From Myxococcales bacterium (GTDB taxonomy: Bacteria; Myxococcota_A; Bradymonadia; UBA7976; UBA1532), in NCBI GenBank assembly GCA_020633555.1, contig JACKDL010000004.1:186001-250000 (forward strand): a stretch of 64,000 bases of DNA, read 5' to 3'. This document shows, piece by piece, positions 42,920 through 51,940 of this stretch (within the stretch, counting starts at the first letter, position 1; each line of letters starts with the position of its first letter). Made by a program: the position numbers and the translations under genes. A model generated the notes under the pieces. It worked only from the letters and a program-made list of their open reading frames with translations. It was not told the DNA's origin and ran no database searches.

Positions 42920-44836
42920 TCAGAGGGGCAGCCTGGCCTGGCCCGGCCGCGGACCCCACCACCCCTGGATCTCGGCCAGCCGCGTGACCACGGGGGCGGG
43001 GGGCAGGGCCCGCTGCAGCAGCTTCCCGTAGCCCGAGCGGGTGAGCCGCCGGTCCATCACCGCGACGATGCCGCGGTCGGTGGCCGTGCGGATCAGGCGC
43101 CCGAAGCCCTGCTTCAAGGTCAGGGCCGCCGCGGGGAGCTGCAGCGTGCGGAAGGGCTGCTCGCCGGCGGCCTTCGCTGCGTCGATGCGGGCCGCCAGCA
43201 CGGGATCGCCGGGCGAGCCGAAGGGGATCTTGTCGATGATCACCAGCGACAGCGCGTCGCCCGCCACGTCCACCCCCTCCCAGAAGCTGGCGGTGCCCAG
43301 CAGCACGGCGTGGGGCGTGCCGCGGAACGCCTCCATCAGCCGGTCGCGGGGCGCGTCGCCCTGGCGCAGCAGGGGCCATTCGAAGTTGCGCAGCAGCCGC
43401 CGGTGCACCGCGTCCAGGTTGCGGTGGCTGGTGAAGAGCACGAAGGCCCGGCCTTCGGTCAACGCGCACAGCTCGCGCACGTACCAGGCCACCGCGTCGG
43501 GGAAGCGGGGGTCGTCGGGCGCAGGCAGGTCGTCGGGCAGGAACAGCCGCGCCTGATCGGGGTAGTCGAAGGGGCTCTCGAAGACCGCCTCGGTGGCGCT
43601 CAGCAGCCCGAGCCGCCGGCGGGCGTAGTCGAAGTCGCCGCCCACGGTGAGCGTGGCCGAGGTGAACACCGCCGCGTGCAGCCGGCCCTCGATGAGCTCG
43701 CCCAGCCGGTCGGCGGGCTCGATGGGCCAGGCCGCGAGCTGCGCCCCGTCCTTGCGCGCCTCGACGAAGCGCACCTGCGCCGTGTCCTCGCCGTCGAAGA
43801 AGGCCGCCAGGTCATCGCGCAGGGCGTTGGCCCGCTGGATCAGCCGGGGTATGGCCTCGCCCTGGGCAGTCCACGGCAGCAACGCCAGCGCCGCCTCGGC
43901 CAGGGCGTCGTCCAGCGCCAGGTGGCGCGGGGTGAGATCGGCGGGCGCTGTGGCCGGGTCGAAGGCCTGGCGCCCCTCGGCGGGCCGCAGCGCGCGGAAC
44001 AGCCCCTCGGCCGCCCGGTGCACGGTGGCCAGGGCGCCCACCACCTCCACCGGCGCCGCGCCCTGCCCCGCGAAGGCCCGCCCCGCGTCGCCGATCCAGC
44101 GATCGATGCCTGCCGACGACACGCTGCGGCCGAAGAACTGGGCCGCCACGTCGGGCACCGCGTGGGCCTCGTCGAACACCACCGCGTCGTGATCGGGCAG
44201 CACCTGCCCGCCCGCCTCGCGCACGGCCAGGTCGCCGAAGTACAGGTGATGGTTCACCACCACCACCTCGGCCACCGCGGCGCGGGCGCGGGCCTTGGTC
44301 ACGAAGCAGGCCTCGAACTGCGGGCACTTGCTGCCCAGGCAGCTCTCGGCGCCCACGGTGAGCTGCTCCCACAGCGGGGCGCCCTCGGGCACGCCGGCCA
44401 CCTCGGCGCGATCCCCGGTCTGGGTGGTCGAGGCCCACGCGCGCACCCGCTGCCAGGTGCGGCCCTCGGGGGGATCGGCGTCGGCCTGGGCCAGCCGGTG
44501 CTTGCACAGGTAGTTGCGGCGGCCCTTCAGCACGGCCACCGACACGGGCACCCCCAGCAGCGCGGCCAGCAGCGGCGCGTCCTTGGCCTTGATCTGCCCC
44601 TGCAGGTTCTTGGTGGCCGTGCTCACCACCACCCGCCGGCCCATGGCCAGGGCGGGCACCAGGTACGCCAGCGTCTTGCCCGTGCCCGTGCCCGCCTCGG
44701 CCAGCAGCACCCCGCCCTCGGTCAGGGTCCGGGCCACGGCCTGGGCCATCTGGAGCTGCCCCGGCCGGTGCTCGAAGCCCCGGGCCACCAGGGCGCCGTC
44801 GGGGCCGAAGACGTCGTCGGGGCTGAGCGGATCCAC
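42920..44836 (-). CDS. DinG/XPD-like ATP-dependent DNA helicase
   Basis: The 638-residue protein is a superfamily-2 helicase of the DinG/Rad3 type. It has Walker A EAGTGTGKT (about 47-55), four cysteines (YLCKHR, then CLGSKCPQFEAC) that fit the Fe-S cluster of DinG/XPD helicases, the DEAH box VFDEAHAVPD, and the C-terminal motifs TSATLTVGGDFDY, FWEGVDVAGD and QGFGRLIRT. Such helicases unwind 5'-3' and resolve structured or collided forks. The frame is open up to a TTG at 44899, but the GTG at 44836 follows CAGGAGCACGCCC and begins a normal N-terminus. The carD-family gene diverges from it. Its cluster likely depends on Fe-S assembly genes such as those at 7890-11180. Confidence 0.93.
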   Translation of the reverse strand: MDPLSPDDVFGPDGALVARGFEHRPGQLQMAQAVARTLTEGGVLLAEAGTGTGKTLAYLVPALAMGRRVVVSTATKNLQGQIKAKDAPLLAALLGVPVSVAVLKGRRNYLCKHRLAQADADPPEGRTWQRVRAWASTTQTGDRAEVAGVPEGAPLWEQLTVGAESCLGSKCPQFEACFVTKARARAAVAEVVVVNHHLYFGDLAVREAGGQVLPDHDAVVFDEAHAVPDVAAQFFGRSVSSAGIDRWIGDAGRAFAGQGAAPVEVVGALATVHRAAEGLFRALRPAEGRQAFDPATAPADLTPRHLALDDALAEAALALLPWTAQGEAIPRLIQRANALRDDLAAFFDGEDTAQVRFVEARKDGAQLAAWPIEPADRLGELIEGRLHAAVFTSATLTVGGDFDYARRRLGLLSATEAVFESPFDYPDQARLFLPDDLPAPDDPRFPDAVAWYVRELCALTEGRAFVLFTSHRNLDAVHRRLLRNFEWPLLRQGDAPRDRLMEAFRGTPHAVLLGTASFWEGVDVAGDALSLVIIDKIPFGSPGDPVLAARIDAAKAAGEQPFRTLQLPAAALTLKQGFGRLIRTATDRGIVAVMDRRLTRSGYGKLLQRALPPAPVVTRLAEIQGWWGPRPGQARLPL

Positions 44837-44954
44837 CGCGGGCGTGCTCCTGCCGGGCGAACCCCGGCCCTTGTTGAGATGGGGGCCGACGTGGTTCAAT
44901 CGCCGGTCCGTGACCAGTGCCGAGCGTCGCTGGCGAGTCGGCAGGAGAGTCTAC

Positions 44955-45458
44955 ATGGAACGGTTCTCAGTGGGTGATCTGGCGGTCTATCAGGATCAGG
45001 GCGTGGGACAGATCACCGACGTGGGCCGCTTGGAACTCGCGGGCGCCAGCCTCGAGGTCTACACCGTCGTGATGCAGCACTCGGGCGCCATCGTGCGGGT
45101 GCCGACCCACAAGGCCGCTGCCGTCGGTCTGCGCGGGCTGACCCCGCGGACCCAGGTGGGCAGCGTCTTCGAGATCCTCCGCAGCAAGGCCGAGAAGCCC
45201 CGCGAGAAGACCTGGAACCGACGGTACCGGGTCTACACCGAGCGGCTGCGCACCGGCGAGCTGGGCGAGATCGCCAAGGTGCTCCGCGACCTGGAGCAGC
45301 TACGCCGCGACAAGGACGAGCTCAGCTACGGCGAGCGCCAGATGCTCGAGCAGGCGCGGGGCCTCGTGGTGCAGGAGGTGGCCAAGGTCACCGGACGCGA
45401 CGAGAGCGAGGTGGCCGACGAGGTCGCCGCCCTGTGCCGCACCCAGGTCGCCGCCTGA
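44955..45458 (+). CDS. carD: CarD/CdnL-family transcription regulator
   Basis: The 167-residue protein has the N-terminal RNA-polymerase-interacting Tudor-like domain (RFSVGDLAVYQDQGVGQI, about 1-65) and the helical C-terminal domain (ETLRTGELGEIAKVLRDL-like region, here YTERLRTGELGEIAKVLRDL) of CarD/CdnL. It is the short form (no HMGA-like tail), as in CdnL of Myxococcus xanthus, which stabilises open complexes at rRNA and other promoters. It starts at the ATG after CAGGAGAGTCTAC. The dinG-like gene diverges upstream. A hairpin follows the stop. Confidence 0.93.
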   Translation: MERFSVGDLAVYQDQGVGQITDVGRLELAGASLEVYTVVMQHSGAIVRVPTHKAAAVGLRGLTPRTQVGSVFEILRSKAEKPREKTWNRRYRVYTERLRTGELGEIAKVLRDLEQLRRDKDELSYGERQMLEQARGLVVQEVAKVTGRDESEVADEVAALCRTQVAA

Positions 45459-45477
45459 CCGGGAAACTCAACCGTCC

Positions 45478-45495
45478 CCCCGGTGTCACACGGGG
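45478..45495 (+). terminator. Hairpin after the CarD-family gene
   Basis: CCCC and GTG pair with CAC and GGGG around a 3-nt loop, with one bulged G. It lies 19 bases after the stop and before the next gene, but no T-run follows, so termination is uncertain. Confidence 0.28.
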
Positions 45496-45533
45496 CGGAT
45501 CCACCACGCGCCAAGCCAAGGACGGGCCCCGCC

Positions 45534-46286
45534 ATGACCGGCACTGACAGCCAGCCACCTTCGGATGCCCAGGGCTTCGACGACGACGCCTGGCTGACCG
45601 ACGACGATGAGCCGGCCGGCCGCCGCTTCCCCCGCGCCTTCACCATGCGCCACCCGGTGCTGCTGGTGCTGGTGGTGGCCGGCGCCGTGTTCATGGCCGT
45701 GCAGAGCTGGCCCTCGGTGCGCTTCATGGTCGAGGCGCGCACCCCCGCCGACTGCGGCGACCTCACCGAGCGACCCATCCTGCGCACCAGCGATCCGCAG
45801 AAGCTGCCCGAGCTGCGCCACAACCTGTACTGCAAGGTCAGCGGGGTGGTGGAGTCACGCACCATCTACGCCACCGGCGAGGCTGCCGAGACCACCGATC
45901 CGCGGCAGCGCCACGCCGGGCGGAAGTACTTCCTGAAGCTCGCGGGCGACAACGTCTTCGCGGTCATCGCCGCCGACCGGCCCGAGGTGGTGGACTACCG
46001 CCTGAAAAAGGGCAGCCTGCTCGGCTTCGAGGTCCACGGGCCGGGGCGCCTCATCCAGCCCTCGGGCGACGCCGGCTTTCAGAACACCGAGCGCTTCCTG
46101 CGCGGCAAGTTCGCGGGTCGGGTGGCCGAGGATCGGCCGCTGTGGCTCTACGACACCACCGACGTGCCGGGCGAGCGCTGGCCCCACGCCCTCATCTTCG
46201 CCCTCATGGTGTTCACCGCCGGCCTCGCAGGCTTCGGGCTGTTCCGCCTGGCCCGCGAGCGCCTGCGGTCGCGCGCAGCGAGCTGA
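45534..46286 (+). CDS. Two-TM membrane protein of unknown function
   Basis: The 250-residue protein has an acidic cytoplasmic N-terminus (FDDDAWLTDDDEPAG), a membrane helix (HPVLLVLVVAGAVFMAVQ, about residues 40-58), a soluble exterior domain of about 150 residues with two cysteines (ADCGDLTE, YCKVSG), and a final membrane helix (ALIFALMVFTAGLAGFGLF) followed by Arg-rich cytoplasmic residues. The ORF begins at 45483 but the ATG at 45534 gives the expected N-terminus. The exterior part has an OB-like beta pattern (KVSGVVESRTIYAT, KYFLKLAGDNVFAVIA). Not recognised. Confidence 0.72.
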   Translation: MTGTDSQPPSDAQGFDDDAWLTDDDEPAGRRFPRAFTMRHPVLLVLVVAGAVFMAVQSWPSVRFMVEARTPADCGDLTERPILRTSDPQKLPELRHNLYCKVSGVVESRTIYATGEAAETTDPRQRHAGRKYFLKLAGDNVFAVIAADRPEVVDYRLKKGSLLGFEVHGPGRLIQPSGDAGFQNTERFLRGKFAGRVAEDRPLWLYDTTDVPGERWPHALIFALMVFTAGLAGFGLFRLARERLRSRAAS

Positions 46287-46390
46287 TCGGGCGCCGCGCC
46301 GGCGATCCTGCGCTGGCGATCGGATGTCACCGTTCTGCTATTGTGGCCCGGCGTGGGGACGCGACCTGGGACGAACGGAGAGGTGACCCG

Positions 46391-48235
46391 ATGATGGTGG
46401 CCACACGAACGCGCTGGATGCTGGCTGCCCTCCTCGTGGGCCTGGCGACGGCGGCCACCGGGTGCGGTGACGACGCCCCGCCCGTCCAAGAGGTGCTGGT
46501 GGAGGTGCCGCCCGACAGCGGCTTCATCGTCTATCCCGACGACGGCATCCCCGATCCCGACCAGGGCGTGCGCCCGCCGGTCCAGCAGAACTACGTCTAC
46601 ATCCTTCTGGCCGCCGGCGATGAGCACAAGACGGTGCAGCGGGGCGGCTCCACCGAGCTGGGCGTACTGCTGCTGGACCAGAACGGCGACGGCATCGAGG
46701 GCGAGCGCATCACCTTCCAGATCGTCGACGACGACGGCACCGCCAGCCTCAGCGCCATCCGCACCGCCACCGGCGCCAGCGGCTACGCGGGCCTGGACTT
46801 CAACGCCGGCGAGGCCCTGGGCACCTACCGGGTGCAGGCCACCCACCCCGACAGCCGCACCGTCGAGTTCACCATCGACGTGGTGGATCTGCCCTCGGGC
46901 GGCATCGAGATCGGCCTGGACTATCAAGGCCCGGTGGATCTGGCCCGCTTCGAGGTCTACCTGCTCGACGACCCGCTGTACTGCGACGATCCGTACTACC
47001 TGCTGCCCCCCGAGGACGTGATCTACAGCGGCAACCTCGAGGGCCTCTTCGAGACCGCCGTCATCGAGCCCCTGCTGGCGGGCACCCGCGTGTCGGTGGT
47101 GGTGCGGGCGCGGCGGGCGAACACCTTCGTGCTCGCCGGCGGCGGCTGCTCGGGCGACGTGGCCGTGCCCGACGGCAGCATCCGCCGGGTGAACGTGCCC
47201 ATCTTCCCGCTGCCCCTGAACCCGGCGGGCGCCTACACGGTCCGCAACACCTTCGACTTCACCGACGCCATCCCCGGCACGGTGGGCGACGTCATCCGCG
47301 AGCTGGTGCGCTTCTTCGGCAGCCGCAACCAGGAGCGCGAGATCGCCTCGCTCATCTTCGACCTGGTGGAGGGCCTGGCCCGCGAGGCGGCGGGCGCCAT
47401 CGGCGGCCTGGTCATCGACCTGGTGCGCGGCTGGGTCGAGGACGACCTGAACGACATCATCAACCGGTACATCGACAACGACGCGCCGCAGTGGGTGCGC
47501 GACTTCTTCACCATCGGGCAGGACCTGCTGCAGGTGGTGAGCGACCTCGAGGTCATCAGCAAGATGCGGCTGAGCAAGCCGCGGCGGGACGGCAGCTTCG
47601 ACGGCAGCCAGAACTGGCTGGGTGTGGCGTTCTATTGGCGGCTGCCCTGCAACGACGATCCCAACCCGCCCGAGGACTGCGGCCGCTACGAGTTCACCAT
47701 GGACGAGGTGGCGGCGGCCCTCGAGGGGCTGAACCTGGTGTACGGCCAGTTCACCGGCCGGGTGAGCAACTACGACCGGGGCGTCATCGACAGCCACACC
47801 CTGGACCTGCAGTACGGGCGGCTGATCCTGTTCGTGCTCAACCAGGTGATCCTGCCGTACATCGCCGACGGCGCGAACAACCTGCGCGACGGCCTGTTGA
47901 ACCTGGTGAACTGCCCGGGCTTCGCCAACGGCATCACCGGCGGCAACAGCCACCTGCGGCTGGGCGGCATCAACATCGTCAGCCGCAACACCATCGAGGG
48001 CTGGTGCACCACCGTCTTCGGCGTGGCCGGCGATCTGGCCGAGTCCATCATCGGCCGCCTGCGCATCGACACCCGGCTCACCGTCGACGGCGAGATGATC
48101 ATGGTGGAGAACACCGACGATCTCACCGTGGACGCCCTGGTGGAGGGCGTCTGGCGCGGCACCATCCGCGCCGGCCAGGACCAGGGCCCCCCCTTCCAAG
48201 GCTTCTTCGAAGGCGAGCGCGACCCGGATCAGTAG
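46391..48235 (+). CDS. Lipoprotein with Ig-like (Big_1-type) domain
   Basis: The 614-residue lipoprotein has lipobox ATGC, then a Pro/Asp-rich stalk. Residues about 70-165 are an Ig-like unit of the Big_1/invasin type (GGSTELGVLLLDQNGDGIEGERITF, then TYRVQATHPDS). The rest has a Cys-containing beta part and a long alpha-helical stretch (about 300-420, FDLVEGLAREAAGAIGGLVIDLVRG) that may pack against the membrane. The C-terminal 200 residues are beta-rich. GAGAGGTG precedes the ATG at 46391; the second ATG (46394) is also possible. It ends in TAG inside the inverted-repeat interval. Function unknown; likely surface structure. Confidence 0.78.
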   Translation: MMVATRTRWMLAALLVGLATAATGCGDDAPPVQEVLVEVPPDSGFIVYPDDGIPDPDQGVRPPVQQNYVYILLAAGDEHKTVQRGGSTELGVLLLDQNGDGIEGERITFQIVDDDGTASLSAIRTATGASGYAGLDFNAGEALGTYRVQATHPDSRTVEFTIDVVDLPSGGIEIGLDYQGPVDLARFEVYLLDDPLYCDDPYYLLPPEDVIYSGNLEGLFETAVIEPLLAGTRVSVVVRARRANTFVLAGGGCSGDVAVPDGSIRRVNVPIFPLPLNPAGAYTVRNTFDFTDAIPGTVGDVIRELVRFFGSRNQEREIASLIFDLVEGLAREAAGAIGGLVIDLVRGWVEDDLNDIINRYIDNDAPQWVRDFFTIGQDLLQVVSDLEVISKMRLSKPRRDGSFDGSQNWLGVAFYWRLPCNDDPNPPEDCGRYEFTMDEVAAALEGLNLVYGQFTGRVSNYDRGVIDSHTLDLQYGRLILFVLNQVILPYIADGANNLRDGLLNLVNCPGFANGITGGNSHLRLGGINIVSRNTIEGWCTTVFGVAGDLAESIIGRLRIDTRLTVDGEMIMVENTDDLTVDALVEGVWRGTIRAGQDQGPPFQGFFEGERDPDQ

Positions 48236-48256
48236 CTCCGCTCGCCCTTCGGGCTC

Positions 48257-48598
48257 GCTGGTCCGCTCGGGCTGGCGCCCTCGCTCGCGGGGAGGGACCG
48301 ATTCCCCCCCCGCACCGCCGGCCTGGCGGCCGGCTCCCCTCCCTGGGCCGGCCCTCGTCGCACGCCCGCTTCGCGGGCTGCTCCTCGGGCGACACCTGCG
48401 CTGCGTCGTCGGTGCGTCCTCGCGCGCTGCGCGCGCTGTGGGCGCCCTCCTCCTTGCTCCGGGTCGCACGGGCGAGCCCGCACCTGGCCCCCTCGGGCCT
48501 TCGGCCCGAGGATTGTGTGGGGCCCACGGCGGCGCGCCTGGTTCACTCGGCGACGAGTCCCGCCCCGCGAGCGAGGGCGCCCGCCGGAGCGGGCCAGC
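48257..48598. repeat. 42-nt inverted repeat with 342-bp span
   Basis: The arm 48257-48298 and the reverse complement of 48557-48598 agree at 38 of 42 bases (mismatches at the 6th, 13th, 17th and 37th positions). Both arms lie within about 25 bases of the flanking stop codons. The interior is unrelated to the arms. Confidence 0.75.
48491..48511. terminator. 9-bp perfect stem, possible two-way terminator
   Basis: CCTCGGGCC and GGCCCGAGG pair around a TTC loop, midway between two convergent genes. There is no T-run on either side, so this is based on position and strength only. Confidence 0.4.
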
Positions 48599-48611
48599 GC
48601 CAGCCCGAGCG

Positions 48612-50159
48612 CTAATCCGCGAGGAGCATCACGACCTGGATGTCGGGGCCGTCGCCCTCGGCGCGCTGGTGCACGCCGATGCCCACCTGCTCGCAGGCGC
48701 CCTCGCGCAGGGCGGCGGGGGGCTCGAACTGCTCCAGCAGGGCCAGGGTGGCCACCCAGGCGGTGACCTTGCCGGTCACGCCGTCCCTGGCGGCGGCGTC
48801 CAGCACCCGCTGCGGGGTGGGGTGGGGGCGGCGGGCCTCGGCTCGGGCCAGGCGGTCGAGCTGGGACGAGCGGCGCAGGGCGCGGCCGCAGGCGCCGGCC
48901 AGGCGGTCCAGCAGGGCGCCAGCGGCGGCCTCGGGATCGGCCACCACGGGGCGGGGGCGGGCGAAGACCTGGGCGATGTACCAGCCGTCCTCGGCGGCGG
49001 CCAGGCCCAGGCCCACCTCGGTCAGATCCCGGCTCAGCAGGTTGCGGCGGTGGCCCAGGCTGCGCATCAGGCCCGCCTGGGCGTCGCTGAGGCTGCGGTT
49101 GAAGGCCACGTTCTCGGCCACGATGGCGGCGCGGTAGCCGGCGGCGCGCACCCGATCGGCGGGGCGGCCGGTGGTGGGCGAGACGTGCCCCATGAAGCCC
49201 TGATCGCGCATGTCGCGGGCGTGGGCGTCGGCCACGGCGTCCAGCGTGGGTTCGCGGCGCAGGGGCGGCAGCCCGGCCGCGGCGCGGTCCTGGGCCACCA
49301 GCGCGGCGGCCAGATCGGCGTCCACCTCGGCGGGGTCGTCCGGCCAGCGGGTGGCGAAGGCGGCGGGCAGGGTGCCTTGCACGTGGAACGTGAGCTGGGC
49401 CAGCGGCGCCGGGCCGTGGGGGCCATCGCCCAGCAGCTCCAGCACCCAGTCGCCGGGGGTGGGCGTCCAGGTGAGCGCGAAGCGATCGTCGTCGCGGGCC
49501 AGCGGCAGATCCACGAAGCGGCCCTGTGGATCCAGCGCCAGGGCCTGGAGCTGGCCCATGCCCGGTGCGACGGCGCCCGCGAGCGTGAGCGGGGCTTCCG
49601 CCGGGGGGGCGCGGCGGACGGGCTCGAGCGTCAGGTCGGCCCGCCCCGAGACCAGGGCCACGACCGCCCGCCCGTCGGGCAGCTCGGCGCGGCCGATGCC
49701 TGCCCGCACACCGATCTCGCTGACCTGGGGCCGCAGGGCCTCGGCCACGGCCTCGGGGGTGGGCTCGTCGGTGATCACCACCGTCTGCCGCACGCCCCAC
49801 AGCACCGCGCCGGCGCTGTCGAGCAAGAACTGCAGGGCGTCGCCGGGCAGGAGGCTGCGCTGGGCGGCATAGACGGCCGCCAGCTCGCGCGCGGCCCGAT
49901 CCAGCGTGGGCTCCCGGCCCAGCCCCAGGGCCGCCAGCGTTTCCGTCACCCACGGATCGGCCACCGCCCGCGGATCGGCGTAGTGGGTGGCCGGGGCCTC
50001 CAGCAGTTGGACGGTGAGCGGGTCGCCTGGGGACGGCAGGGTGGGCCCCGGCACGCGCCCACCGTCCGGGCGGCCGGGCCCGGGCGGGGCGCTGGGCCAC
50101 AGGGCCAGGCCCACCGCGGCGGCGGCCAACAGAGCCAGCAGGGCGATGAGCGCACGCAC
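48612..50159 (-). CDS. CAP-domain (SCP/PR-1) protein, membrane-anchored or exported
   Basis: The 515-residue protein starts VRALIALLALLAAAAVGLALW, a hydrophobic signal or anchor. Residues about 320-450 match the CAP domain: VADAHARDMRDQGFMGHVSP, AAGYRAAIVAENVAFN and LGHRRNLLSRDLTEVGLG, with the GHxxN and the two conserved His typical of the family. The N-terminal half (about 40-310) is beta-rich and unrelated to CAP. CAP proteins bind lipids or act in the cell wall; in bacteria their role is mostly unknown. The start is the GTG at 50159 because no better codon precedes the hydrophobic stretch; a GGGAGG lies 14 bases upstream, which is long. Confidence 0.82.
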   Translation of the reverse strand: MRALIALLALLAAAAVGLALWPSAPPGPGRPDGGRVPGPTLPSPGDPLTVQLLEAPATHYADPRAVADPWVTETLAALGLGREPTLDRAARELAAVYAAQRSLLPGDALQFLLDSAGAVLWGVRQTVVITDEPTPEAVAEALRPQVSEIGVRAGIGRAELPDGRAVVALVSGRADLTLEPVRRAPPAEAPLTLAGAVAPGMGQLQALALDPQGRFVDLPLARDDDRFALTWTPTPGDWVLELLGDGPHGPAPLAQLTFHVQGTLPAAFATRWPDDPAEVDADLAAALVAQDRAAAGLPPLRREPTLDAVADAHARDMRDQGFMGHVSPTTGRPADRVRAAGYRAAIVAENVAFNRSLSDAQAGLMRSLGHRRNLLSRDLTEVGLGLAAAEDGWYIAQVFARPRPVVADPEAAAGALLDRLAGACGRALRRSSQLDRLARAEARRPHPTPQRVLDAAARDGVTGKVTAWVATLALLEQFEPPAALREGACEQVGIGVHQRAEGDGPDIQVVMLLAD

Positions 50160-50311
50160 GCGGACGGACCATGCCTCCCAGGGTGAGCGGCGGCGCGCCG
50201 GGGCGTGCGCCTGCGGACATGGTGCCACGGCGCAGCGGTCGACGCGACGTCGCGGCCTCCGCGACAATCGGCGGGTGCGGACGGCGGCGGCGCCGGATCG
50301 GGGGTGCGCAG

Positions 50312-51940
50312 ATGAGGCGGTGGGTGGTCGGGGGGCTGCTGGCGGTGGCGGTGATGGGCTGCGACGACGGGGCTGTCGCGCTCGAGGCACCCGAGCAAGG
50401 GGCCGAAGTCGTGGACGCTGGGGCGGCCAGCGACAGCGCGCCGGACCAGGCGATCGAGGACGCGCAGCCGCCCGACGCGGCCACCCCTTATCCGGCGGCC
50501 GGCGCCTGGCCCGCGAACCACGGCCCCGGGGGCCCCACGGTGGCCTTCGCCCCCGAGCAGCTCCAGCGGCGCTGTGCCGTGCTCGAGGTGGGGCCCGACG
50601 ATCCCACGAAACACCGCAACCTGGTGGTGATGTACGACGGCTACCTGGCCATGCCGTGGGCCCCGGAGTTCGGGCTGAGCGGCGGCCTGACCTTCTTCGA
50701 AGTGAAGGACCCGTGCGCGCCGACGGTGGTGGGCCACGCCAGCACGGGGATCATGCGCGAGACCCACGCACTGGGGTTCTCACCGGTGGGGGGGCGCTGG
50801 GCGGTGACCATGGCCATGCCCCGCTTCCGCGAGGGGGGGCTGCTGTTCTGGGATGTGAGCGATCCCACCGCCCCAGCGGTGGTGAACGCCATGGCGCTGC
50901 CGGGCTTCCGCTACCCCGATGCCTACGCCCGCATCGTGTTCGCGGCCTTCTGGCAGGCGCCGTACGTCTACGCGGCGGGCGCCGACAATGGGGTCTATGT
51001 GGTGGACGCCACGAACCCCACCGCGCCCGAGCTGGTGAATCAGTACGTCTTCGAGCCCGTGCTGCGGGCGGGGCAGATCCAGGCCATCGGCGATCTGCTC
51101 ATCGTCACCAGCGCCGAGCAGGCGCGCACGGCGCTGCTGGACATCAGCGATCCGGCGAACCCCCAGCCCATCCCCGGTGGTGACTTCGTGAGCACCGACG
51201 GCGAGGGCACGCCCCGCGAGGCCTACTTCAGCACCGCATCGGGCGGGCACATCTACTACGCCCGCAAGGACGACGGGGGCGGGCTGATGGTGTGGGACAT
51301 CCGCGATCCCACCCGGCCGGTGTACGCCGGCGGCCACCGCAGCGATGGCAACGGGGGCTATGTCTTCGTGAAGGGCGGCCGGGCGTTCACTGGCGAGTCG
51401 CGGTTCGCCGCGGTGTACGACGTGAGCGACCTGAGCGCGATCACCGAGATCAGCCGCCTGGCCCTGCCGGGCGACCTGGACACGGCCACCCCCATCGGCA
51501 ACGTGGTGGTGCTGTCGGTGGACGACAAGGCCGAGGACAGCGACGGCGACGGCGTGGCCGAGGGCACGGTCGTGGTGCCCTTCGACACCGAGCCCGACGC
51601 CCAGCCCCCCCAGGTGACCTGGGTGTACCCGGCGGACGGCGGGATCCTCACGCCCACCAGCCGCGTGGGCGTGGGCTTCGACGAGATGGTCGACGTGAAG
51701 AGCGCCTGGGAGGGCTCGGTGCGCCTGTACCGCGCCGACGCAGTCACCCCGGCCGAGGGGCGCGTGGACGGCTGGGTCAGCGCCCAGGAGCACCTGGTGA
51801 ACTTCTGGCCGAGGCGGCCCCTGACGCCCGGCACGGCGTACGTGTTGGAGCTGCCGGCGGGCGGGGTGACGGACTACAACGGCAACGCTTTGGCCGAGCC
51901 GTTCACGGCCCGGTTCACGGTGGCCGGGGTGGCGCCTTGA
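50312..51940 (+). CDS. LVIVD beta-propeller lipoprotein
   Basis: The 542-residue lipoprotein has lipobox VMGC (C17) and an acidic Ala/Pro/Asp stalk. Residues about 115-420 contain six LVIVD-type blades (GGLTFFEVKDPCAPTVV, GGLLFWDVSDPTAPAVV, NGVYVVDATNPTAPELV, TALLDISDPANPQPI, GGLMVWDIRDPTRPVYA, FAAVYDVSDLSAITEI). The end (about 440-540) is a Big_5-like Ig domain (VTWVYPADGGILTPTSRVG, AFTARFTV-like close). It overlaps the next gene by TTGA, so the two are probably made together. GGGGG upstream of the ATG is weak as a ribosome-binding site. Likely a surface-bound scaffold. Confidence 0.82.
   Translation: MRRWVVGGLLAVAVMGCDDGAVALEAPEQGAEVVDAGAASDSAPDQAIEDAQPPDAATPYPAAGAWPANHGPGGPTVAFAPEQLQRRCAVLEVGPDDPTKHRNLVVMYDGYLAMPWAPEFGLSGGLTFFEVKDPCAPTVVGHASTGIMRETHALGFSPVGGRWAVTMAMPRFREGGLLFWDVSDPTAPAVVNAMALPGFRYPDAYARIVFAAFWQAPYVYAAGADNGVYVVDATNPTAPELVNQYVFEPVLRAGQIQAIGDLLIVTSAEQARTALLDISDPANPQPIPGGDFVSTDGEGTPREAYFSTASGGHIYYARKDDGGGLMVWDIRDPTRPVYAGGHRSDGNGGYVFVKGGRAFTGESRFAAVYDVSDLSAITEISRLALPGDLDTATPIGNVVVLSVDDKAEDSDGDGVAEGTVVVPFDTEPDAQPPQVTWVYPADGGILTPTSRVGVGFDEMVDVKSAWEGSVRLYRADAVTPAEGRVDGWVSAQEHLVNFWPRRPLTPGTAYVLELPAGGVTDYNGNALAEPFTARFTVAGVAP

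Larger units (their letters stand above)
48236..48611. other. Non-coding interval rich in hairpins, between convergent genes
   Basis: I see no gene here. The 376 bases hold near-palindromic blocks: 48244-48254, 48317-48334, 48364-48378, 48422-48436 and 48491-48511 each form perfect stems of 4 to 9 bp with 3- or 4-nt loops, often TTC. A 42-nt inverted repeat frames the interval (next entry). No transposase, tRNA or start of a small ORF with a ribosome-binding site is visible. Confidence 0.7.

Noticed and set aside
48257..48598. Insertion sequence with terminal inverted repeats
   Set aside because: No transposase or ORF between the arms, and no target duplication that I can see; kept as a repeat and finding only.
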